Source: Methylobacterium sp. Leaf104
Lineage (GTDB): Bacteria; Pseudomonadota; Alphaproteobacteria; Rhizobiales; Beijerinckiaceae
Direction: 5' to 3'
Assembly (NCBI RefSeq): GCF_001422885.1
Contig: NZ_LMMZ01000002.1
Coordinates: 1-51,548, forward strand
DNA: 51,548 nt
Shown here: positions 34,300-43,150 of the stretch, piece by piece
Layout of the letters: the number at the start of each line of letters is the position of its first letter
Numbering within the stretch: position 1 is the stretch's first letter
Position numbers and translations under genes: made by a program
Notes under the pieces: generated by a model
Seen by the model: only the letters and a program-made list of their open reading frames with translations
The model's database searches: none
Told to the model about the DNA's origin: nothing

Positions 34300-36333
34300 A
34301 TGGACCTCCAAGCTTCCGCGAGTCGATCCCCGGCTCCCCTCGCCTGCAAGCGGCCGCCGACCGGGACAGCGGCGCCGTTCCTGCCCATGAGCCGCGCCGA
34401 GATGGACGCGCTCGGGTGGGACGCCTGCGACATCGTCCTGGTGACGGGCGACGCCTACGTGGATCATCCGAGCTTCGGCATGGCCATCATCGGCCGGCTG
34501 CTCGAGGCGCAGGGCTTCCGGGTCGGCATCATCGCGCAGCCCGACTGGCAATCGGCGGAGCCGTTCAAGGCGCTGGGCCGGCCGACGCTGTTCTTCGGCG
34601 TCACCGGCGGCAATCTCGATTCGATGGTGAACCGCTACACGGCGGACCGTCGCCTGCGAAGCGACGACGCCTACACGGCGGGCGGGCAAGGCGGCGCCCG
34701 CCCGGACCGCTCGACCATCGTCTACACGCAGCGCTGCCGCGAGGCCTACAAGGACGTGCCGATCATCCTCGGCGGCATCGAGGCCTCGCTGCGCCGCATC
34801 GCCCACTACGATTACTGGTCCGACAAGGTGCGCCGCTCGATCCTGGCGGACGCCAAGGCCGACCTGCTCCTCTACGGCAATGCCGAGCGCGCCGTGGTCG
34901 AGGTGGCGAACCGCCTCGCGGCCGGCGAGGCGCCGCACGACCTCGACTCCGTCCGCGGCGTCGCCCTGTTCCGCCGCGTGCCCGGGCACTACACCGAGCT
35001 GCCCGCCGACGATCTCGATTCGGCCGACGAGGCCGCCAGCCGCCGCCCCGGCGAGACCGTGATCCGGCTGCCCGCCTACGACGAGGTCAAGGACGACAAG
35101 GAGGCCTATGCGCGGGCCTCGCGGGTGCTGCACCGGGAGGCCAATCCCGGCAACGCCCGCCCCCTCGTCCAGCGCCACGGCGACCGCGACCTCTGGCTGA
35201 ACCCGCCGCCGATCCCGCTCTCCAGCGAGGAGATGGATGCGGTCTACGACCTGCCCTACGCCCGCGCCCCCCATCCCGCCTACGGCGACGCGAAGATCCC
35301 CGCCTGGGACATGATCAAGTTCTCCGTGACGATCATGCGCGGCTGCTTCGGCGGCTGCACCTTCTGCTCCATCACCGAGCACGAGGGCCGCGTCATCCAG
35401 AACCGCTCGGAAGGCTCGATCCTGCGCGAGATCGAGCGGATCCGCGACAAGACGCCGGGCTTCACGGGGGTGATCTCGGATGTCGGCGGGCCGACGGCGA
35501 ACATGTACCGGATGGCCTGCAAGGACCCGAAGATCGAGGCGGCGTGCCGGCTGCCCTCCTGCGTCTTCCCCGACATCTGCCCGAACCTGAACACCTCGCA
35601 CGACGACCTGATCCGGCTCTATCGCAAGGTCCGCGAGGTGGAGGGCGTCAAGAAGGTGATGGTCGCCTCCGGCGTGCGCTACGACCTGGCGGTCCGAAGC
35701 CCCGAATACGTCGAGGAGCTCGTGACCCATCACGTCGGCGGCCGTCTCAAGATCGCGCCCGAGCACACCGAGCGCGGCCCCCTCGACCTGATGATGAAGC
35801 CGGGGATCGGCACCTACGACCGCTTCAAGGAGATGTTCGACGCCGCCGCCAGGAAGGCCGGCAAGAAGTACTACCTGATCCCGTACTTCATCGCGGCGCA
35901 TCCGGGCACGACCGACGAGGACATGCTGAACCTCGCCCTCTGGCTCAAGAAGAACGACTACCGCGCCGACCAGGTCCAGACGTTCCTGCCCTCGCCCATG
36001 GCCACCGCCACGACCATGTACCACACCGAGATCAACCCGCTGGAGGGCGTGCGGCGCGGCGGCAGCCAGCCGGTCGACGCGATCAAGGGGATGCGGCAGC
36101 GCCGGCTGCACAAGGCGTTCCTGCGCTACCACGACCCCGAGAACTGGCCCCTGCTGCGCGAGGCGCTGCGGGAGATGGGCCGGGCCGACCTGATCGGGCC
36201 GCGGCCGGACCAGCTCGTGCCGTCCTCGCAGCCGTCCGGAACCGGACTGGGCAAGGCGCGCGGCCAGCAGCGGCCCCTGCGCCATCCGGGCGCGCCGCGT
36301 TTCACCACCAAGGGCGTGCCCCTGCGCAAGTGA
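34300..36333 (+). CDS. YgiQ-family radical SAM protein
   Basis: A 677-residue protein of the YgiQ family. The N-terminal part (about 30-330) has a B12-binding-like fold with [11 protein letters not shown] and [12 protein letters not shown]. The radical-SAM core follows with C349-F-G-G-C353-T-F-C356 binding the 4Fe-4S cluster, and a DUF3362-like C-terminus after about 590. The reaction is unknown for the family. GTG 34294 is a near alternative start. It has no evident link to phosphonate genes except position. Confidence 0.9.
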   Translation: MDLQASASRSPAPLACKRPPTGTAAPFLPMSRAEMDALGWDACDIVLVTGDAYVDHPSFGMAIIGRLLEAQGFRVGIIAQPDWQSAEPFKALGRPTLFFGVTGGNLDSMVNRYTADRRLRSDDAYTAGGQGGARPDRSTIVYTQRCREAYKDVPIILGGIEASLRRIAHYDYWSDKVRRSILADAKADLLLYGNAERAVVEVANRLAAGEAPHDLDSVRGVALFRRVPGHYTELPADDLDSADEAASRRPGETVIRLPAYDEVKDDKEAYARASRVLHREANPGNARPLVQRHGDRDLWLNPPPIPLSSEEMDAVYDLPYARAPHPAYGDAKIPAWDMIKFSVTIMRGCFGGCTFCSITEHEGRVIQNRSEGSILREIERIRDKTPGFTGVISDVGGPTANMYRMACKDPKIEAACRLPSCVFPDICPNLNTSHDDLIRLYRKVREVEGVKKVMVASGVRYDLAVRSPEYVEELVTHHVGGRLKIAPEHTERGPLDLMMKPGIGTYDRFKEMFDAAARKAGKKYYLIPYFIAAHPGTTDEDMLNLALWLKKNDYRADQVQTFLPSPMATATTMYHTEINPLEGVRRGGSQPVDAIKGMRQRRLHKAFLRYHDPENWPLLREALREMGRADLIGPRPDQLVPSSQPSGTGLGKARGQQRPLRHPGAPRFTTKGVPLRK

Positions 36334-36360
36334 CGGCCAGCCGCGACCGGATGCGCCGGG

Positions 36361-36401
36361 GGCGGCCTTGGGGGGCGGCCTTGGGAGGGCGGCCTTGGCG
36401 G
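36361..36401. repeat. Imperfect 13-14 bp tandem repeat after ygiQ
   Basis: GGCGGCCTTGG recurs at 36361, 36374 and 36388 within the spacer between the ygiQ stop (36333) and the convergent phnE2 stop (36470). The three copies differ by one or two bases. Confidence 0.75.
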
Positions 36402-36469
36402 TCCGGCGGCCCTGGGCGGACGGGCAGAAAGTCCCTCGTCGACCGCGTGACCGGGACCCGGCGTCGCCC

Positions 36470-37336
36470 CTACCGCGCCGCGCCGCCGATCAGGGTCCGG
36501 CGCAGGCGTCCCGAGACGGCGTCGATGACCGCCACGGTCACCAGGATCATCAGGATCAGGAAGGCGACCTGGCGCAGTTCGAGGACGCGGATCAGCTCGC
36601 TGAGATACTGGCCGATGCCGCCCGCGCCGACGATGCCGATGATGGTGGCCGAGCGGGTGTTCGATTCGAAGAAGTACAGCACCTGGCTGCCGAGCACCGG
36701 CAGCACCGCCGGGATCAGCCCGAAGCGGATGCGGTGCAGCTCGGCGCCGCCGGAGGCGGAGACGCCCTCGGCGGCCTTGCCGTCGACGGTCTCGACCGCC
36801 TCGGAGAACAGCTTGCCGAGCGCCCCGAAATCCGCGCAGGCGATGGCGAGCGCCCCGGCGAAGGGGCCGAGCCCGACGACGTTGATCCAGATCAGCGCCC
36901 AGATCAGCACGTCGACCGAGCGCACCACGTCGAGGCCGCGCCGCACGGTGAAGTGCACGAAGGGGTTCGGCACGACGTTGCGGGCGGCGAGGAACGCCAC
37001 CGGAAACGCCAGGAGCGCGGCCGTCAGCGTGCCGATGAAGGCGATGCCGAGGGTCTCGGCCAGGGCCTGCAGGAAGGTCCAGGCCCGGCCGCCGGCCTCC
37101 GGCGGCAGCATCAGCAGGCTGAACTCGCCGAGGCGCCCGAGCCCGGCGAGGAGGCGGGTGGCGGAGAAATCGAGGCGGACCATCGCGTAGCCCGCCAGGG
37201 CGACGAGGCCGGCGAGGGCGAGGACCGCGAGGAGCCGCCCCCGCCAGGCCGGGCGGAAGCTGTCGGGGAAGCGCCGGCGCAGGGCGGCGATCTCGGCGGG
37301 GCCGAGATGGGCCGGATCGCGCTCGGGACCCTTCAT
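36470..37336 (-). CDS. phnE: Phosphonate ABC transporter permease (second PhnE)
   Basis: A 288-residue inner-membrane permease with about six helices. The ABC-permease loop is seen as E-L-H-R-I-R-F-G-L-I-P-A-V-L-P and the PhnE-type end as I-I-G-I-V-G-A-G-G-I-G-Q-Y-L-S-E-L-I. It overlaps the stop of the first phnE (ATGA) and is the last gene of phnC-D-E1-E2. Sequence identity to the first copy is modest, so they probably pair as a heterodimeric channel. Confidence 0.9.
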   Translation of the reverse strand: MKGPERDPAHLGPAEIAALRRRFPDSFRPAWRGRLLAVLALAGLVALAGYAMVRLDFSATRLLAGLGRLGEFSLLMLPPEAGGRAWTFLQALAETLGIAFIGTLTAALLAFPVAFLAARNVVPNPFVHFTVRRGLDVVRSVDVLIWALIWINVVGLGPFAGALAIACADFGALGKLFSEAVETVDGKAAEGVSASGGAELHRIRFGLIPAVLPVLGSQVLYFFESNTRSATIIGIVGAGGIGQYLSELIRVLELRQVAFLILMILVTVAVIDAVSGRLRRTLIGGAAR

Positions 37337-38211
37337 CGCAAGCCCCCGAGAAGCCCGTGGCGCAGGCGCTCGGTGCCGAGGTCGATCGCCATCACGGTGA
37401 GGATGATCAGGACCAGGATGGCGCTGACGTCGGCGTAGTAGAAGTTGCGGATCGCCACGAGGAGTTCCTGCCCGATGCCGCCGGCTCCGACGAAGCCCAT
37501 GACGCCGGCGCCGCGCACGTTGATCTCGAAGCGCAGCAGCCCGTAGGAGACGAAGTTCGACAGCACCTGGGGCAGAACGGCGAAGCGCAGGGTCTCGATC
37601 CGCCCGGCCCCGGCGGCGGTGAGGCTCTCCACCGGCTTCATGTCGATGTTCTCGACGACCTCGGAGAACAGCTTGCCGAGGGCCCCGGTGGTGTGGATCG
37701 CCAGCGCCAGCACGCCCACCATCGGCCCGAGGCCGAAGGCGATGACGAAGATCAGCGCGAACACGATCTCCGGCACGGTGCGGCAGAATTCCAGGCCGCG
37801 CCGCACGAGGAAGCAGGCCGTCCGGCTGCCGGCCACGTTGGCGGCGGCGGAGAAGCACAGCACGAAGCCGCCGAGCGCCCCCAGGAGGGTGCCGAGATAG
37901 GCCATCAGCAGGGTCTCGCCCAGGAGACCGAGCCATTTCGGCCAGCCCCAGTACCATTCGGCGAGGTCCCCCGGCAGGTTCGCCAGGGTCAGGTGGGGCA
38001 GGATCTGGGCGATGTAGTCGGTGAAGCGGCCGAGATTGGCCGCCAGCACGAGGGGACGCACCTCGGCGGCCTGGGCGGCGAGCCCGGCGAGCACCACGAG
38101 CGCGGCGAGGCCGGCCCAGGTCCGGCGCCGGGTCGCGGCCACGGCCGCGCCGTAGGCCCCCGCCAGGGCGGCGGCCCGGTCCGGGGGCAGGGGCGTGATC
38201 CGCTCAGGCAT
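37333..38211 (-). CDS. phnE: Phosphonate ABC transporter permease (first PhnE)
   Basis: A 292-residue inner-membrane permease. Its ABC-contact loop is I-E-T-L-R-F-A-V-L-P-Q-V-L-S-N-F and it ends with G-V-M-G-F-V-G-A-G-G-I-G-Q-E-L, as in PhnE. The F-T-D-Y-I-A-Q-I-L-P segment marks the N-terminal part of the family. The gene follows phnD after 41 bases. Two phnE genes in one operon are known in rhizobia; in E. coli there is one. Confidence 0.92.
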   Translation of the reverse strand: MPERITPLPPDRAAALAGAYGAAVAATRRRTWAGLAALVVLAGLAAQAAEVRPLVLAANLGRFTDYIAQILPHLTLANLPGDLAEWYWGWPKWLGLLGETLLMAYLGTLLGALGGFVLCFSAAANVAGSRTACFLVRRGLEFCRTVPEIVFALIFVIAFGLGPMVGVLALAIHTTGALGKLFSEVVENIDMKPVESLTAAGAGRIETLRFAVLPQVLSNFVSYGLLRFEINVRGAGVMGFVGAGGIGQELLVAIRNFYYADVSAILVLIILTVMAIDLGTERLRHGLLGGLR

Positions 38212-38252
38212 CGGTGGTCACCGGCGGCCCGCGCCGATCGGGACGGGTCCGC

Positions 38253-39179
38253 TCAAGACTTGCGGCGCTGGTCGTCGTTGAACTTCAGCATCTCGATGAT
38301 CGGCTGGTAGTCCTTCAGGGTCACGGGAGTGAAATCCTGGTCCTTGCCGTCCGAGAGCCGGTCGAAGGCGGCCTTGTCGGCCTTGGGCATCGCCACGAGG
38401 GCGTCGCGGATCTTCGCCTTGAGGTCGTCGGGCAGGCTCGCCAGCATGGCGAAGGGGCCCTCGGGCAGGAAGTCGGACTTGAACACCACGCGGAAGTCGC
38501 TCTGGCCCATCGCCGTGCCGTCCGGCTTCTTGAGCATGCCCTTGGTGGCCATCCGGGTGACCATGGTGTCGGTGTCGGAGTTGTAGAGATTGGCCGCCGC
38601 GTCCACGGTGCCCTGCACCAGGGCGAGGACGGCGTTCTCGTGGCTGCCGGCATAGACCGTCTTGCCGAAGACCGTGTCGACCGGGTGGCCGGCCTTGTGC
38701 AGGAAGAAGCGCGGCGCCTGATTGCCGGAGGTGGAGTTCGGGTCGACCAGGGCGAGGTTCTTGCCCTTCAGGTCCTCGATCGTCCTGTACGGGCTGTCGG
38801 CGCGCACGTAGATCACCGAGTAGTAGCCCGAGGCGCCGTTGTCGTGGCGCTGGTTGACGATGGGCTCGATCTTGACGCCGGTCATCACCGCGCGGGCGAA
38901 GGAGGCGGGGCCGTAGAAGGCGAGCTGGGCGTTGCCGGCGCGCTGGCTCTCGATCACCGCGGCGTAGTCGTTGGCGATGCGCAGCTTCACCGGGACGCCG
39001 AGGGTCTTCGACAGGTAGGCGGTCATCGGCGCGTAGCGATCGGCGGTGCCCGACGCGTTCTCGGCCGGGATCACCGCCAGGGTCAGCTCCGGATAGGCCG
39101 CCTTCCAGTCCTGTGCGGCGGCCGGGAGGGCGAGGAGGGCGAGCGCGAAGGCTCCGGCGAGGGATCGACGGGTCAGCAT
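38253..39179 (-). CDS. phnD: Phosphonate ABC transporter binding protein
   Basis: A 308-residue periplasmic binding protein for alkyl- or aminoalkylphosphonates. The signal peptide (LTRRSLAGAFALALLALPAAAQ) carries an RR, so Sec or Tat export are both possible. The mature part has V-I-P-A-E-N-A-S, P-M-T-A-Y-L-S-K-x-L-G, F-Y-G-P-A-S-F and the ligand-pocket D-P-N-S-T-S-G-N. ATG 39179 has CGGGAG upstream. The 46-base spacer to phnC contains tandem repeat copies. Confidence 0.93.
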   Translation of the reverse strand: MLTRRSLAGAFALALLALPAAAQDWKAAYPELTLAVIPAENASGTADRYAPMTAYLSKTLGVPVKLRIANDYAAVIESQRAGNAQLAFYGPASFARAVMTGVKIEPIVNQRHDNGASGYYSVIYVRADSPYRTIEDLKGKNLALVDPNSTSGNQAPRFFLHKAGHPVDTVFGKTVYAGSHENAVLALVQGTVDAAANLYNSDTDTMVTRMATKGMLKKPDGTAMGQSDFRVVFKSDFLPEGPFAMLASLPDDLKAKIRDALVAMPKADKAAFDRLSDGKDQDFTPVTLKDYQPIIEMLKFNDDQRRKS

Positions 39180-39200
39180 GGGAAACTCCCGGAGGGGTGG

Positions 39201-39240
39201 AGCGAAGGGGTTGAGCGACGAGGGGTCAAGCGACGAGGGC
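39201..39240. repeat. 15-bp tandem repeat at the phnC stop / phnD leader
   Basis: AGCGACGAGGGGTCA (39214-39228) is followed by a second partial copy (39229-39239) and preceded by a degraded one (39201-39213). The phnC stop codon (complement of TCA at 39226-39228) lies in the repeat. Confidence 0.75.
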
Positions 39241-40026
39241 GGCCGGATAGGCCTGGGGCCGCATCGGCTCGGGGGCATCGAGGACCTCGCCGGCCTCCAG
39301 CCCGTAGAGCTGGCGGGCGACCGCCTCGGTGAGGTCGGCGGGAGCGCCGTCGAAGACGAGGCGGCCGTCGGCGAGGCCGACGAGGCGGTCGCAATAGCCG
39401 CGGGCCAGGTCGAGGGAATGCAGGTTGCACAGCACGGTGAGGCCGTGGCGCCGGTTGGCCTCCGCCAGGGCGTCCATGACGATGCGGGTGTTGCGCGGGT
39501 CGAGGGAGGCCACGGGCTCGTCGGCGAGGATGAGGTCGGGGGCCTGCATCATCGCCCGCGCGATGGCGACGCGCTGCTGCTGGCCGCCCGAGAGCTGGTC
39601 GGCCCGGTGGCCGGCGAAGTCGCCCATGCCGAACTCGTCGAGGGCGGCCAGCGCCAGGGCGCGCTCGCGTTCGGACCAGAGCTTGAGCAGGGAGCGGTGG
39701 CGGGGCACCTCGGAGAGCCGGCCCATCAGCACGTTGCTCAGCACGTCGAGGCGGCCGACGAGGTGGAACTGCTGGAAGATCATCGCGCAGCGCGCCCGCC
39801 AGCGCCGCAGGTCGCGCCCGCGCAGGGCGGTGACGTCGAGCCCCTCGAACAGGATGCGGCCGCCGGTCGGCTCGGCGAGGCGGTTGATCATCCGCAGCAG
39901 GGTCGACTTGCCGGCGCCCGAGCGCCCGATCACGCCGACGAACTGGCCGCGGGGGATGGAGAGGGAGACGCTGTCCACCGCGCGACGGTCGCCGTAGTGG
40001 CGGGCAAGACCTTCGAGGATCAGCAT
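39226..40026 (-). CDS. phnC: Phosphonate ABC transporter ATP-binding protein
   Basis: A 266-residue ATPase energising phosphonate import. Walker A is [10 protein letters not shown], the signature [13 protein letters not shown], Walker [14 protein letters not shown], and the PhnC-typical [17 protein letters not shown] is present. ATG 40026 begins M-L-I-L-E-G-L. A Pho-box-like site lies 46 bases upstream, so phnCDEE may have its own promoter besides read-through from the hexapeptide gene. Confidence 0.93.
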   Translation of the reverse strand: MLILEGLARHYGDRRAVDSVSLSIPRGQFVGVIGRSGAGKSTLLRMINRLAEPTGGRILFEGLDVTALRGRDLRRWRARCAMIFQQFHLVGRLDVLSNVLMGRLSEVPRHRSLLKLWSERERALALAALDEFGMGDFAGHRADQLSGGQQQRVAIARAMMQAPDLILADEPVASLDPRNTRIVMDALAEANRRHGLTVLCNLHSLDLARGYCDRLVGLADGRLVFDGAPADLTEAVARQLYGLEAGEVLDAPEPMRPQAYPAALVA

Positions 40027-40071
40027 GGAATCTCCGGCGATTCAGGTCGATCGCCGGTAGAGCCGCCCCAC

Positions 40072-40089
40072 GCGACAGGAGAATGACTA
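40072..40089 (-). promoter_or_regulatory. Pho-box-like site upstream of phnC
   Basis: Read on the minus strand: TAGTCAT-TCTC-CTGTCGC, two direct half-sites 11 bp apart. The halves match five and six of seven bases of CTGTCAT. It is 46-63 bases before the phnC start. Weaker than the btaA site, but in the same kind of place. Confidence 0.5.
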
Positions 40090-40093
40090 TTCC

Positions 40094-40112
40094 CCGGCTA
40101 ACCAATAGCCGG
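40094..40112. terminator. Hairpin after the hexapeptide acyltransferase gene
   Basis: CCGGCTA / TAGCCGG, 7 bp, 5-base loop, 3 bases past the acyltransferase stop on the minus strand. No T-run. If it works, phnC depends on its own promoter. Confidence 0.4.
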
Positions 40113-40114
40113 CA

Positions 40115-40744
40115 TTATTGTGCCTCGGCTTCGTGGCGTTCCAGGAATGCTTCGATCGACAGGGCGCGGAAGTCGGGCAGCGCCCGGCCCAGGCGCGCAT
40201 GGTCCCAGTCCCACCAGGCCAGCGCCTGCAGGCGCTCGGCGATCGCCTCCGGGAACCGGCGGCGCACCACGCGGCCGGGATTGCCGACCACGATGGTGTA
40301 GGGCGCCACGTCCCGGGTCAGGATCGTGCCCGCGCCGATGACCGCCCCGGTGCCGATGCTGCGCCCGGGCAGGACCACGGCGCCGTGCCCGATCCAGACG
40401 TCGTGGCCGATGCGGACCGGCAGGGCCCGGCGCCGGGCGAAGAAGGCCGCCTCGTCCGCCTCGCCCGGCCAGTAGGCGCTGGCCCGGTAGGTGAAGTGGG
40501 ATTGCGAGGCCCGCTCCATCGGGTGGTTGCCGGGATTGATCCGCACATGCGAGGCGATGGAGCAGAACTTGCCGATGCTCGTGGCGTTCGCCTGCCCGTC
40601 CTCGACGATGTAGGAGTAATCGTCGAGGCTCGTCTCGCTGAGGCGCGTGCGCGCGCCGACCTCGGTGTAGCGGCCGAGGCGGCAATCCGAGAGCCGGGCC
40701 GTGGGGTGGACGGCCGGTTCGAGGCCGAGGCGATCGGAGACCAT
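40115..40744 (-). CDS. Phosphonate-cluster hexapeptide acyltransferase
   Basis: A 209-residue left-handed beta-helix acyltransferase of the type found in phosphonate clusters (the TIGR03308-like group, as I recall). Marks are the H-P-T-A-R-L-S-D-C-R-L-G-R-Y start, I-G-K-F-C-S-I-A-S-H-V-R-I-N-P-G-N-H, I-G-H-D-V-W-I-G-H-G-A-V-V-L-P-G and V-G-N-P-G-R-V-V-R-R. It has no relation to GNAT-fold PhnO, but an acetyl transfer to aminoalkylphosphonates is a reasonable guess. It lies 12 bases after the DUF1045 gene. Confidence 0.82.
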   Translation of the reverse strand: MVSDRLGLEPAVHPTARLSDCRLGRYTEVGARTRLSETSLDDYSYIVEDGQANATSIGKFCSIASHVRINPGNHPMERASQSHFTYRASAYWPGEADEAAFFARRRALPVRIGHDVWIGHGAVVLPGRSIGTGAVIGAGTILTRDVAPYTIVVGNPGRVVRRRFPEAIAERLQALAWWDWDHARLGRALPDFRALSIEAFLERHEAEAQ

Positions 40745-40756
40745 CGCGCGATCCTG

Positions 40757-41422
40757 TCAGGCGGAGAAGGGGAGGCGGCGCAGGAGGCGGAACGGCGCCG
40801 CGCCGTCCTGGACGACCACGCTGAGCGCATCGATCGCGAGGTCGGGCAACCCCGCGGCGGCCTCGGCCAGCAGGGGCAGGGCGGTCGCCCGGTCCTCCGG
40901 CCCGAGGGGGCCGGTGAGCGTCATGTGAAAGCGGAAGGCCTCGAAGACGTGCGGGTAGCCCCAGCGCTCCAGCAGCGCCCGGCCACGGGGATCGAGGCGC
41001 TCGGGCCGGCGGCGGGCGCGCTCGGCCTCGGTGAGGGGCGCCCGCAGGGGATCGAGGGCCGCGACGCACTCGGCGGCGAGCAGCCCGAGGGCGGGCGGGG
41101 ATGCCGCCGGCACCAGGGCGGCGAAGGCCCCGAGGGCGGCCACCCGCAGGGGGCCGACGGGCAGCGGGCTCCGGTGCGCCGCCAGGGCCTCGGCCGCCGC
41201 GAGGAGATCGGCCTCGGTCGCCCCCGGGGCGAGGCGCATCGGCGCCTTCAGGGTGGCGTGGAAGCCGTAGAGGCGCGGCTCGGCGGTGTGGGCGGCCAGG
41301 ATCGCCCGGAGCGCCTCCGGGCCGGGCGCCGGGCCGGGGCCGAGGATCGCGTCGCCGAAGGCGGCCAGCGCCGAGCCCGGGGCGGGCGTGACGTACAGGG
41401 CGTATCGGGTGGGTCGGTCCAA
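40757..41422 (-). CDS. DUF1045 phosphonate-metabolism protein, 2H phosphoesterase-like
   Basis: A 221-residue cytoplasmic protein of the DUF1045 family tied to C-P lyase clusters. Two H-x-T motifs are visible: H55-A-T57-L and H166-M-T168-L, each followed by x-x-P or T-G-P, with R-Y-A-L-Y-V-T-P at the start. This is the active-site pattern of 2H (LigT/CPDase-like) phosphoesterases, which open cyclic phosphates. As phnP is missing, it may open the 5-phosphoribosyl 1,2-cyclic phosphate made by PhnJ; that is inference. It leads the minus-strand row DUF1045-acyltransferase-phnCDEE, with a Pho-box-like site 92 bases upstream. Confidence 0.85.
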   Translation of the reverse strand: MDRPTRYALYVTPAPGSALAAFGDAILGPGPAPGPEALRAILAAHTAEPRLYGFHATLKAPMRLAPGATEADLLAAAEALAAHRSPLPVGPLRVAALGAFAALVPAASPPALGLLAAECVAALDPLRAPLTEAERARRRPERLDPRGRALLERWGYPHVFEAFRFHMTLTGPLGPEDRATALPLLAEAAAGLPDLAIDALSVVVQDGAAPFRLLRRLPFSA

Positions 41423-41513
41423 CGGGGTCCTGTCCTGGCGGCGCGCGGGATGCTCGGCTGCACGCGGAATCTTGGCGGTACGCGAGGTGCCGAAGCGCGC
41501 ATACTACGCGCCC

Positions 41514-41531
41514 CCGACGGCGATATGACAG
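41514..41531 (-). promoter_or_regulatory. Pho-box-like site upstream of the DUF1045 gene
   Basis: Read on the minus strand: CTGTCAT-ATCG-CCGTCGG. The first half is a perfect CTGTCAT, the second matches four of seven. It lies between the divergent DUF1045 (minus) and DUF3108 (plus) genes and is the third such site next to phosphorus-saving genes here. Confidence 0.5.
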
Positions 41532-41567
41532 GGTGGGCGCCGCACGCGGCGCGATGAGGCGACCCCG

Positions 41568-42455
41568 GTGTCCGCTCGCAGGCACAGATATTCCCTGGCC
41601 CCGCACGCCCTGTCGCTGTCGGCCGCCCTGCTCGCGGCCGGCGGGACCGGCGCGAAGGCCGTGGGCGACGCCCCCGCCCGCCGCTTTACCGCGGCCTACG
41701 GTCTCAGCTTCCTGAACCTGCCGGCGGGCGAGGCCAGCCTCGTGGTCGAGCGGGCGGGCGAGCGCTATGCCCTCGAGCTCGATGCGGGCCTGCGCGGCCT
41801 CGCCGGCTTCTTCTTCGACGGGGCCGGCAAGGCCACGGTCGCCGGTTCGGCGACCCGCGCCGGCGCGGTCACCGCCACCTTCCGGATCGACAGCCGCTAC
41901 GGCGGCAAGCCGATCGCGGTGGCGCTCGACCTCGCCGGCGGGCGCGTGCGCAGCGCCAGCGTCGAGCCGCCCCCGACCCCGCGCGCGGACCGGGTCCCGG
42001 TGGCGCCGGAGGACAAGGTCGGCGTGGTCGACCCCCTGACCATGCTGACGATTCCCCTCGGGACCGCCCCCCTGGACGTGAGCCTGTGCGACCGGCGCAT
42101 CCCGGTCTTCGACGGGGCGAGCCGGGCCGACCTCGTCCTGTCGCGCGGCAGCCTCGTGACGGTCTCGGAGGGCGCCTATCGCGGCCCCGCCCTCGACTGC
42201 CGGGTGCGCTGGGTGCCGATCTCCGGGCACCGCTCCGGCGGGAGCAACGTCCGCCGGATGGCCGCCAACGACGACCTGCGGGTGCGCTTCGCCCCGATCC
42301 TCGACGGGACGCTGCTGCTGCCGCTGTCGATCACGGTCGCCACCGGATGGGGCACGGTGCGGATCGAGGCCACCCGCTGGGGCGGGGCGGCGCCCGGCCC
42401 GGAGGCCCCGGCGGCGAAGCCCGGCGTGACCGTGCGCCTGCCCAACGCCCGCTAG
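41568..42455 (+). CDS. DUF3108-domain exported protein
   Basis: A 295-residue protein with a signal-like N-terminus (S-L-A-P-H-A-L-S-L-S-A-A-L-L-A-A-G-G). The DUF3108 body covers about 37-280: A-A-Y-G-L-S-F-L-N-L-P-A-G-E-A and D-A-G-L-R-G-L-A-G-F-F-F near the start, and a late I-L-D-G-T-L-L-L-P-L-S-I-T-V-A-T. The family is periplasmic and of unknown function. GTG 41568 is the only start giving a leader. It is divergent from the DUF1045 gene. Confidence 0.8.
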   Translation: MSARRHRYSLAPHALSLSAALLAAGGTGAKAVGDAPARRFTAAYGLSFLNLPAGEASLVVERAGERYALELDAGLRGLAGFFFDGAGKATVAGSATRAGAVTATFRIDSRYGGKPIAVALDLAGGRVRSASVEPPPTPRADRVPVAPEDKVGVVDPLTMLTIPLGTAPLDVSLCDRRIPVFDGASRADLVLSRGSLVTVSEGAYRGPALDCRVRWVPISGHRSGGSNVRRMAANDDLRVRFAPILDGTLLLPLSITVATGWGTVRIEATRWGGAAPGPEAPAAKPGVTVRLPNAR

Positions 42456-42529
42456 GGGCGCGGCAACGGTTTCCCGCCGCCGCGGGTTCTCCCTCCGGTC
42501 AGCGCGGCCATCGTGAGCGAGGAGGTCGC

Positions 42530-43000
42530 ATGCGCGTCGGAAGCCTGAAATCGGCCCAGCTCTTCACCGCCTTCGCCTCGAAGGTGGCCCGCGCCGCCGG
42601 GCGCCCGGCGACCTTCGCGGTCAGCATCGCGCTGATCCTGGCCTGGGCGGTGACGGGGCCGCTGTTCGGCTTCTCCGACACCTGGCAGCTCATCATCAAC
42701 ACCGGCACCACCATCGTGACGTTCCTGATGGTGTTCCTGATCCAGAACACCCAGAACCGCGACGGCGCGGCGATCCAGGCCAAGCTCGACGAGCTGGTCC
42801 GGGCCAGCGCGGCGCAGAACCGCTACATCGGCATCGAGAGCCTGACCGAGGAAGAGCTCGACGACCTGCGGGCGCGCTGCGCGAAGCGGGCACCCCTGGA
42901 CGATCTCGAGGCGGCCGCCTGTGCGGCCGAGGCGGAGGCCCACCGGAAGGCCGAGGCCGCCGCCGCGCGGGCCGGCGGCCTGACCGCCTATCCGCGCTGA
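42530..43000 (+). CDS. Low-affinity iron permease-like membrane protein
   Basis: A 156-residue protein with two membrane helices (about 28-48, TFAVSIALILAWAVTGPLFGF, and 55-72, INTGTTIVTFLMVFLIQN). N-T-Q-N-R-D-x-A-A-I-Q-x-K-L-D-E-L follows, the mark of the low-affinity iron permease family (COG5478). The C-terminal third is Ala/Glu-rich and helical. GAGGAGG precedes ATG 42530. Real transport by this family in bacteria is poorly shown. Confidence 0.85.
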   Translation: MRVGSLKSAQLFTAFASKVARAAGRPATFAVSIALILAWAVTGPLFGFSDTWQLIINTGTTIVTFLMVFLIQNTQNRDGAAIQAKLDELVRASAAQNRYIGIESLTEEELDDLRARCAKRAPLDDLEAAACAAEAEAHRKAEAAAARAGGLTAYPR

Positions 43001-43150
43001 TCCGGTTCCCGGAGCGGAGGCCAAGCGGCCGCAGGACGCCGTCCAGCGAAGGGCCTTGCGGCGACGACTCCGTGCCGCGCCGCACCCTGGCGGTGGAACG
43101 CCCGATCCTCCGCCGCGTTCGCCCCGCGACGCAGCATAGGAGACGCCAGC

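Noticed and set aside
25772..41422. The phn region as a recently transferred genomic island
   Set aside because: Base composition looks like the flanks, and there is no integrase, tRNA, direct end repeat or insertion sequence. Older transfer cannot be excluded.
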